From NCBI RefSeq assembly GCF_014650895.1, contig NZ_BMVV01000007.1:186001-250000 (forward strand): DNA of 64,000 nucleotides, written 5' to 3'. This document shows positions 58,368 to 64,000 of this stretch, one piece after another. Source of the DNA: Streptomyces omiyaensis (lineage in GTDB: Bacteria > Actinomycetota > Actinomycetes > Streptomycetales > Streptomycetaceae). The notes under the pieces were generated by a model that did not search any database, was not told the origin of the DNA, and was given only the letters and a program-made list of their open reading frames with translations. The translations under genes and the position numbers were made by a program. Numbering within the stretch: the first letter of the stretch is position 1; each line of letters opens with the position of its first letter.

Positions 58368-59543
58368 GTGACCGTCCGCATCGGGGTCGAAGAAGAGTTT
58401 CACGTGATCGACATCGAGAGCGGGCAGTCGGTGCCGCGGGCCGGTGCGCTGCTGCGCGCCGTGGAACGGTACGGCGACACCTTCACCGGCGAGCTGCCCC
58501 TGTCCGTGGTCGAATCCAACAGCGGGGTCCACGCGACCCTCGACGGGCTCTTCGCCGACCTGACCACCACCCGCGCACGGCTGGACCGCGCCGCCGCCTC
58601 CGAGGGCCTGGCCGTCGTCGCGGCCGGCACCGCCCCGCTGGCCCGGCTCGGGACCGTCCCGACCGCCGACGGCGACCCGCGCTACGCGCGCATGGCCGAC
58701 GCGTACCGGCGGCTCGCGGACGAGCAGCTGATCTGCGGCGTCCACGTCCACGCCGACGTGCCCGACCGGGACGCGGCGGTCCGTGCGCTGTGCGTGATCG
58801 CACCGTGGCTGCCGGTCCTGCTCGCCCTCTCCGCGAGTTCGCCGTACTGGCTCGGCGCGGACACCGGGTACGCGAGCTGGCGCACCATGGTCTGGCAGCG
58901 CTGGCCCACCGCCGGCCCGCCCGGCTGCTTCGCCGGAGCGGAGGAGTACGACCGGATGGTGGGGGAGCTCGTCGGCTCGGGCGTCATCGGCGACCCCGGC
59001 ATGATCTATTACGACCTCCGGCCCTCGGCCCACCTGCCCACCCTCGAACTGCGCGTCTGCGACGCCTGCCCGCGCGTCGAGACGGTGGTGCTGATCGCCG
59101 CGCTCCACCGCGCGCTCGTGACCGACGCCCTCGCCCGCCTCGACGCCGGAGGGTCCGGCTGCGACGGGAACCACGCCCGGCTGCGCGCGGCGACGTGGCG
59201 CGCGGCCCGCTCCGGACTGGAGGGCGAGCTCGTCGACCCGGTGACCCGGCGGCCCGCGCCCGCCCCCGCCGTGGTGCGGCGGATGCTCCGCCGCCTGCGT
59301 CCCGCGCTGGAGGCGCACGGGGACTGGGAGGCCGTGCGGTCCCTCGCGGAGGAGGCCCTCGCCCGGGGGAGCGCAGCGGAACGGCTGCGGACGGCGGTGG
59401 CGCGGGAGGACCTGCTCGCGGGGGTGGACCGGCTCCTCGCGGACACGCGGGGGAGGGCCCGGCCCGCCGCCCGGCCCCCGCGTCCCGCCGCGAAGGACCG
59501 GGCCGCCCGCGACGACGGACGGGCGGCGGCGGGAGCACGGTGA
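58368..59543 (+). CDS. YbdK-type carboxylate-amine ligase (GCS2 family)
   Basis: 391 residues from GTG 58368. The GCS2 fold opens with RIGVEEEFHVIDIESG and shows LPLSVVESNSGVHA, LICGVHVHADVPDRDAA, LALSASSPYWLGADTGYASW, and LPTLELRVCDACPRVETVVL. YbdK proteins ligate glutamate to an amine in an ATP-dependent way, with weak gamma-glutamylcysteine synthetase activity. The Arg/Ala-rich C-terminal ~50 residues are unlike the family. It precedes an N-acetylglutaminylglutamine amidotransferase and a peptidase, so it may supply a gamma-linked or dipeptide intermediate in that pathway. About 400 bases separate it from the amidotransferase. Confidence 0.88.
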   Translation: MTVRIGVEEEFHVIDIESGQSVPRAGALLRAVERYGDTFTGELPLSVVESNSGVHATLDGLFADLTTTRARLDRAAASEGLAVVAAGTAPLARLGTVPTADGDPRYARMADAYRRLADEQLICGVHVHADVPDRDAAVRALCVIAPWLPVLLALSASSPYWLGADTGYASWRTMVWQRWPTAGPPGCFAGAEEYDRMVGELVGSGVIGDPGMIYYDLRPSAHLPTLELRVCDACPRVETVVLIAALHRALVTDALARLDAGGSGCDGNHARLRAATWRAARSGLEGELVDPVTRRPAPAPAVVRRMLRRLRPALEAHGDWEAVRSLAEEALARGSAAERLRTAVAREDLLAGVDRLLADTRGRARPAARPPRPAAKDRAARDDGRAAAGAR

Positions 59544-59942
59544 GCCCGCCCGGCGCCGGCGGCCCCCGGGCGCCCGTGCGGGCCGCCCGCCCCACCGGAA
59601 CGAGCCCGGCCCCGCACCGCCCGGCCGCTCTCCCCGCCCGCCCGTCCCCACCGACCACACCGGCACCGGCCCCACCGACATCGACACCGGCCACACCGGC
59701 ACCGGCCACACCGGCACCGACCACACCGGCACCGGCCCCACCGACATCGACACCGACCACACCGGCACCGGCCACACCGGCATCCGACCGGTGCGCCGTC
59801 CGACCGGTGCACCGTCCGAACGAACCACCGTCCGAGGAGGGACGCACATGCGAAAACGTTTCCGTCCGCCCATCCACCCCGCCGATGGCCCGTCCGGCAC
59901 CCGACGGGCGAGCGGGTGCCTCACCGCGGGAGGTGGCGTCCC
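59544..59942. other. Repeat-rich gap before the amidotransferase
   Basis: 399 bases without a convincing gene. All three frames on both strands stay open through the 66-bp tandem repeat, giving artificial low-complexity proteins. At 59783-59819 the unit CCGACCGGTGCGCCGTC is repeated once with one change. A promoter for the amidotransferase probably lies near the end but was not resolved. Confidence 0.5.
59651..59782 (+). repeat. Two tandem 66-bp repeats
   Basis: Units at 59651-59716 and 59717-59782 are nearly identical and built from shorter ACACCGGCACCGGCC-like elements. They lie in non-coding DNA. Confidence 0.85.
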
Positions 59943-61727
59943 GTGTGCGGCCTGACCGGTGAGATGAGGTTCGACGGGAGCCGTCCCGACGCGGCGGCGG
60001 TGGACCGCATGGCCGACCGGCTGGCGGCCAGGGGGCCCGACGGACGCGGCCTGTGGTCCGCGGGCGCCATCGCCCTGGGCCACCGGCGGCTCAGGATCAT
60101 CGACCTGAGCGACCGGGGCGGTCAGCCCATGACCGACACCGACGCCGGTCTGACCTGCGTCTTCAACGGCTGCATCTACAACTACCAGGACCTCAGGCAG
60201 GAGCTGCGGGAACTCGGGCACACCTTCACCACCACCTCGGACACCGAGGTCGTCCTCAAGGCGTACCGCCAGTGGGGCACCGACTTCGTGACGCGCCTCG
60301 TCGGCATGTTCGCCGTCGCGCTGGCGGAGCACCGTACCGGCCGGCTGGTCCTGGCCCGCGACCGGCTCGGCATCAAGCCCCTCTACCTCGCCGAGACCCC
60401 CGGCCGGCTCCGCTTCGCCTCCACGCTGCCGGCCCTGCTCGCGGGCGGCGGCGTCGACACCTCCCTCGATCCGGTCGCGGCCCACCACTACATGAGCTGG
60501 CAGTCCACGGTCCCCGCGCCGCACACGATCCTGGCCGGGGTGCGCAAGCTCCCGCCGGCCACCGTCCGCGTCGTGGAACCGGACGGCACCCGCACCGACC
60601 GCGTCTACTGGCGGGCCTCCTACACGCGCCGCGCGGAGTTCGCCGGCATGGGCGCCCCGGAGTGGCGGGACGCCGTCCTCGACGCCCTCCGCACCGCGGT
60701 GCGCCGCCGGATGGTGGCCGACGTGCCCGTCGGCGTGCTCCTCTCCGGCGGCCTGGACTCCAGCCTGATCGTGGCCCTGCTGGCCGAGGAAGGACAGGCG
60801 GACCTCGCGACCTTCAGCGTCGGCTTCGAGACGGAGGCCGGCGAGGAAGGGGACGAGTTCTTCTACTCCGACCTCGTCGCCCGGCGCTTCGGGACCGACC
60901 ACCACCAGCTGATGGTGCCGTCCGACCGGGTCTCCACCGCGCTGGACGCGGCGGTCGCCGCCATGAGCGAACCCATGACGAGCCACGACGTCGTCGCCTT
61001 CCACCTCCTGTCGGAGCTGGTCGCGAAGGAGGTCAGCGTCGTCCAGAGCGGTCAGGGCGCCGACGAGGTCTTCGCCGGCTACCGCTGGCACCAGGAGCTC
61101 GCGGGGGTCCCGCGCGCCGCGGAGCCCGGCCGGTACGCCGAGGTGTACTTCGACCGCAGCCACGCGGACCTGGAGAAGATCCTGCAACCGGACGTGCTGC
61201 CGCTGCGCGACGTGTCCCGGGAGTACGTCGAGACCCACATGGCCGAACCGGGCGCCGAGACGGCGATCGACGCGGGACTGCGCATCGAGACCCACGTGAT
61301 GCTCGTCGACGACCCCGTGAAGCGGGTCGACAACATGACCATGGACTGGGGCCTGGAAGCCCGGGTGCCCTTCCTCGACCACGAGCTGGTCGAGCTGGCG
61401 GCCGCCTGCCCGCCCGAGCTGAAGCTCTCCCAGGGCGGCAAGGGAGTCCTCAAGGACATCGGGCGGACGATCCTCCCCCGCGGAGTGGTCGACCGTCCCA
61501 AGGGGTACTTCCCCGTCCCCGCCATCCACCACCTCGCCCCGCCCGTCATGGCGCGCGTCCGCGACGCCCTGGCCGCCCCCGCCGCCCGTTCCCGCGGGCT
61601 GTTCCGCGAGGAGTACGTCGCCTCCCTCCTGGAGGCGCCCGACGACCACCGCGCCCACCGCGGGCAGAACGCCCTGTGGCAGGTAGCGTTGCTGGAGATA
61701 TGGCTGCAGACGCACGGAATCGACTGA
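59943..61727 (+). CDS. N-acetylglutaminylglutamine amidotransferase (AsnB-like)
   Basis: 594 residues from GTG 59943, with GGGAGGTGG about 9 bases upstream. Cys2 (MCGLTGEMRF) is the N-terminal nucleophile of the class II glutaminase domain (ARGPDGRGLW, ALGHRRLRIIDLSDRGGQPM, FNGCIYNY). The synthetase domain has the pyrophosphate loop LLSGGLDSSL (SGGLDS 268-273). It follows the AsnO family of Pseudomonas N-acetylglutaminylglutamine amide synthesis more closely than AsnB proper, including SSLPALL/STLPALL and VPAPHTILAGVRKLPPAT. The product is an osmoprotectant dipeptide amide. The partner synthetase Ngg was not seen in this window. The last 28 bases overlap the peptidase gene. Confidence 0.88.
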   Translation: MCGLTGEMRFDGSRPDAAAVDRMADRLAARGPDGRGLWSAGAIALGHRRLRIIDLSDRGGQPMTDTDAGLTCVFNGCIYNYQDLRQELRELGHTFTTTSDTEVVLKAYRQWGTDFVTRLVGMFAVALAEHRTGRLVLARDRLGIKPLYLAETPGRLRFASTLPALLAGGGVDTSLDPVAAHHYMSWQSTVPAPHTILAGVRKLPPATVRVVEPDGTRTDRVYWRASYTRRAEFAGMGAPEWRDAVLDALRTAVRRRMVADVPVGVLLSGGLDSSLIVALLAEEGQADLATFSVGFETEAGEEGDEFFYSDLVARRFGTDHHQLMVPSDRVSTALDAAVAAMSEPMTSHDVVAFHLLSELVAKEVSVVQSGQGADEVFAGYRWHQELAGVPRAAEPGRYAEVYFDRSHADLEKILQPDVLPLRDVSREYVETHMAEPGAETAIDAGLRIETHVMLVDDPVKRVDNMTMDWGLEARVPFLDHELVELAAACPPELKLSQGGKGVLKDIGRTILPRGVVDRPKGYFPVPAIHHLAPPVMARVRDALAAPAARSRGLFREEYVASLLEAPDDHRAHRGQNALWQVALLEIWLQTHGID

Positions 61728-63718
61728 CCGGAGGAGGCCGGCCGGGCGCGCCCGCGGCGCAGCCCCTGCCCGCCGGGGCGGGGCACCCCGACGCCCCGCC
61801 GCTCCAGAGCGCGCACGCCTGCTGGTACCCGTCCGCCGACCCGGGCGGCGAGCGCGTCGCGTTCGTCTGCGACCGGGGCGGCTCGCCGCAGCTGTGGGCC
61901 GGCCCGGCCGACGGCGACCGCGCGCGTCCGCTGGACACCGCGCCCGACCACGTCACGGAGGTCGCCTGGTCGCCGGACGGCCGGTGGATCGCGTACACCG
62001 TCGCCCCCGGGGGCAGCGGGCACACCCGCGTCCTGTGCGTCCGCCCCGACGGCTCGGACCGCAGGGTCCTCGCCGGGGCGGAGCCCGGCACCTCCGCCTC
62101 CCTGGGGTGCTGGGTGGGTGACGGCTCGGCGCTGGCCGTCACCGTCGCCGAGCCCGTCGACGGGGCGGGGGAGCCCGTCCGGCCCGCCCAGGACCCCTCC
62201 GTCCGGCCGGACCGCGACGGACCCGCCACGCTCCTCGGCGCGGGCGGCCGCCCGGGGCCCGTGCGCGACCGCCTCGGCGCCTATCTGATCGACCCCGACG
62301 GCGTCCGCCCTCCGGTCCTGCTCGCCGACGAGTCCGGGGCGGCCACGCTGCGCGTCTGCGACGTCAGCCGCGACGGACGGCTCGCGCTGCTGCGGCGCGG
62401 GCCGCGCGGCGGACGGGAGGCGGTCGTGGTCCGCGTCGCCGACCGGACCGCCGCCTGCACCCTCCCGGTCGCCGACGGCGACCCGTGGATCGGCCGCTTC
62501 TCGGCCGACGCCCGGACGGTGTGGCTGCGCAGCGACCACGGTGCCGAGTTCGCCGCCCTGCTCGCCCTGGGAGTGGACGAGGACGGCCGGCGGACCGGTC
62601 TGCGCGAGATCGCCCGCAGAGCCGCACAGGACCTGGAGCTGTTCGCGCTCGTCGAGGACGGGCGCCGCGCCGCCCTCGTCTGGAACGCCGGCGGGACCAG
62701 CGAGATGGAGACCCTCGCCCTGCCCGCGCCGGAGGCCCGGGAGGTGCGGGTTCCGCCGCGGGCGGTGGCGCTCGACCACGAGGTCGTCACCCGCGTCGCC
62801 GCCGCGGGCCCGTACGGCCTGGTGGCCGCCCTGGCCGGGTCGCAGCGCCGCCCCGGGGTCTGGCACCTGGCCGACGCCTCGACCGCGCTCCGTACCCCGT
62901 GGACCGCGCGGGACGCCGACACCGTCCCCCCCGGCCCCGCGCCGGTCCGCCCGGTCCCGATGCGGCCGAAGGCCCGCGACGGGCTGCGGCTGGGCGGCTG
63001 GTACCACCGCGCACCCGGCCGCGCGTCCGGCGAGCCCGCGCCCTGCGTGGTCCACCTGCACGGCGGTCCCGAGGAGCAGGAACGCCCGGTCTTCGACCCC
63101 CTGTACCACGAGCTCACCGGCCGCGGCCTGGACGTCTTCGCGCCCGACGTCCGCGGCTCCTCGGGCTGGGGCCGCGCCTTCCGCGACGCGGACCTCGGCG
63201 AAGGACGCTTCGCCGCCATCGACGACGTCGCCGACTGCGTCGCCCACGCCGTCGAGGCCGGTCTCGCCGACGTCCGGCGCCTGGCCGTCATGGGCCACTC
63301 GTACGGCGGCTATCTGACGCTCGCCTCGCTCGTCCGGCACCCCGGGCTCTTCCGCACCGGCGTCACCGTCTGCGGCATGTCGGACCTCACGACCTTCTTC
63401 GCCACCACGGAGCCCTGGCTGGCCGAGTCGGCGGCCCACAAGTACGGGCACCCCGAACGCGACCGGGCGCTGCTGCGCGCCCTCTCGCCCATGAGTCGCG
63501 TCGACGCCCTGCGCGTCCCCCTGCTCGCCGTGCACGGGGCCCACGACACCAACGTGCCGCCGAGCGAGTCCGAGCAGATCGTGCGCGCCGCGCGGGAGCG
63601 CGGCCACGAGGCCGAGCTGCTGCTCCTCCACGGCGAGGGCCACGACTTCCGCCGCGCCGACAGCCGCCGTCTCTTCCGGCGGACCGCCGCGGACTGGATC
63701 GAGAAGCGCCTCGGCTGA
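61700..63718 (+). CDS. S9-family prolyl-oligopeptidase-like peptidase
   Basis: 672 residues from ATG 61700, overlapping asnO-like by 28 bases; GGAG lies close before it. Residues ~30-400 are a beta-propeller (CWYPSADPGGERVAFVCDRG, EVAWSPDGRWIAYTVAPGG and similar blades). The alpha/beta-hydrolase domain has Ser534 in GHSYGGY, Asp616 in HGAHDTNVP and His648 in GEGHDF. The long propeller insertion and HLHGGPEEQERPVF motif fit acylaminoacyl- or dipeptidyl-peptidase types. Coupling to the amidotransferase suggests it trims or recycles the N-acetylated dipeptide, as a peptidase does in Pseudomonas NAGGN clusters. Confidence 0.9.
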   Translation: MAADARNRLTGGGRPGAPAAQPLPAGAGHPDAPPLQSAHACWYPSADPGGERVAFVCDRGGSPQLWAGPADGDRARPLDTAPDHVTEVAWSPDGRWIAYTVAPGGSGHTRVLCVRPDGSDRRVLAGAEPGTSASLGCWVGDGSALAVTVAEPVDGAGEPVRPAQDPSVRPDRDGPATLLGAGGRPGPVRDRLGAYLIDPDGVRPPVLLADESGAATLRVCDVSRDGRLALLRRGPRGGREAVVVRVADRTAACTLPVADGDPWIGRFSADARTVWLRSDHGAEFAALLALGVDEDGRRTGLREIARRAAQDLELFALVEDGRRAALVWNAGGTSEMETLALPAPEAREVRVPPRAVALDHEVVTRVAAAGPYGLVAALAGSQRRPGVWHLADASTALRTPWTARDADTVPPGPAPVRPVPMRPKARDGLRLGGWYHRAPGRASGEPAPCVVHLHGGPEEQERPVFDPLYHELTGRGLDVFAPDVRGSSGWGRAFRDADLGEGRFAAIDDVADCVAHAVEAGLADVRRLAVMGHSYGGYLTLASLVRHPGLFRTGVTVCGMSDLTTFFATTEPWLAESAAHKYGHPERDRALLRALSPMSRVDALRVPLLAVHGAHDTNVPPSESEQIVRAARERGHEAELLLLHGEGHDFRRADSRRLFRRTAADWIEKRLG

Positions 63719-63742
63719 CCCCCGGCGTCTCCCGCGGCCCCG

Positions 63743-64000
63743 CTATCCGTCCGCGAGCACCCGGTCGACCCGGGCCGCGGCCGTGGCGAGGAGCGTGTCG
63801 ATGTCGGCGTCCTCGTCGGTGAGGACGCCGGCCATCACGTCGTCGAGGATCTCGTAGATCTCCTGGGCCTTCGGCGGTTCGGCCTTGCCCGGGACGGGGT
63901 TGTCCATGAAGGTCCTGAAGTGGGCGACCGGCACGGTGGCGTGCTCCACGCGCGCGGCGTCGTCCTTGGCCTTGGTCCTGCCGAGCCAGAAGTTCGGCTG
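63743..64000 (-). CDS. Extracellular solute-binding protein, C-terminal fragment
   Basis: 86 codons are visible; the gene enters from the right edge with no start seen. The C-terminus (FWLGRTKAKDDAARVEHATV, PPKAQEIYEILDDVMAGVLT, DIDTLLATAAARVDRVLADG) is the usual end of family-1 sugar-binding proteins of ABC importers (ILD..M..VL.......A...A...V...L). Membrane transport genes probably continue outside the window. It ends 24 bases from the convergent peptidase gene. Confidence 0.75.
   Translation of the reverse strand, partial: QPNFWLGRTKAKDDAARVEHATVPVAHFRTFMDNPVPGKAEPPKAQEIYEILDDVMAGVLTDEDADIDTLLATAAARVDRVLADG

Noticed and set aside
59009..59812. Minus-strand frame with striking RCRCGRC repeats
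   Set aside because: Product of the 66-bp tandem repeat read in another frame; lies opposite the ligase gene and lacks a ribosome site.

Overview
The window reads as high-GC actinomycete chromosome, most likely Streptomyces. GC is very high, many starts are GTG or TTG, stops and starts often overlap as ATGA or GTGA, and the gene types (an actinobacterial ESX/type VII secretion locus, a Streptomyces-style sulfur leader peptide, N-acetylglutaminylglutamine genes) fit that genus. No rRNA, tRNA, CRISPR array or insertion sequence was seen.

Layout. 1-5.0 kb: a truncated FAD-linked oxidase, a MarR regulator divergent from an ABC exporter across a palindromic operator, a 19-residue micropeptide with a strong terminator, an MltG-like lytic transglycosylase and a small repeat-tailed protein. 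5.0-10.4 kb: a flavin monooxygenase and a sulfonate utilisation operon (ssuC-ssuB-ssuA-ssuD) preceded by a cysteine-containing leader peptide that looks leaderless. 10.5-11.4 kb: a YjbQ-family gene and about 500 bases without a recognisable gene.

11.4-52.0 kb is one large type VII secretion (ESX-like) locus. It holds a MinD-like ATPase, an ECF sigma factor, a mycosin-like protease with an altered triad, a beta-helix protein fused to two EccA-like AAA+ domains, a membrane-anchored golvesin-like protein, a 140-residue protein, a giant 5210-residue modular protein, a YbaB-like protein, WXG100 proteins, EccB, EccD, a frameshifted EccC, and an 875-residue protein with a degenerate ADP-ribosyltransferase-like end. 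No EccE was recognised. Nine gaps in this locus carry the same two-box promoter, TGAACC-17 bases-CGTT, always 32-58 bases before a start codon. This is the signature of a dedicated ECF sigma regulon, and the sigma gene lies inside the locus.

52.0-58.0 kb: a tightly overlapping recombination operon (Sak4-like ATPase, phage-type small proteins, ssb, a second recA, a stand-alone ruvB). It starts behind an unusually AT-rich leader with a LexA/SOS-box-like palindrome. 58.3-63.7 kb: a YbdK-type carboxylate-amine ligase, an N-acetylglutaminylglutamine amidotransferase and an S9 peptidase, probably for an osmoprotectant peptide. The window ends inside a solute-binding protein gene.

The most novel elements are the sigma-controlled type VII locus with its giant protein (three His-Cys caspase-like modules, two long duplicated blocks, an HD phosphohydrolase domain) and the SOS-box-linked recombination operon.
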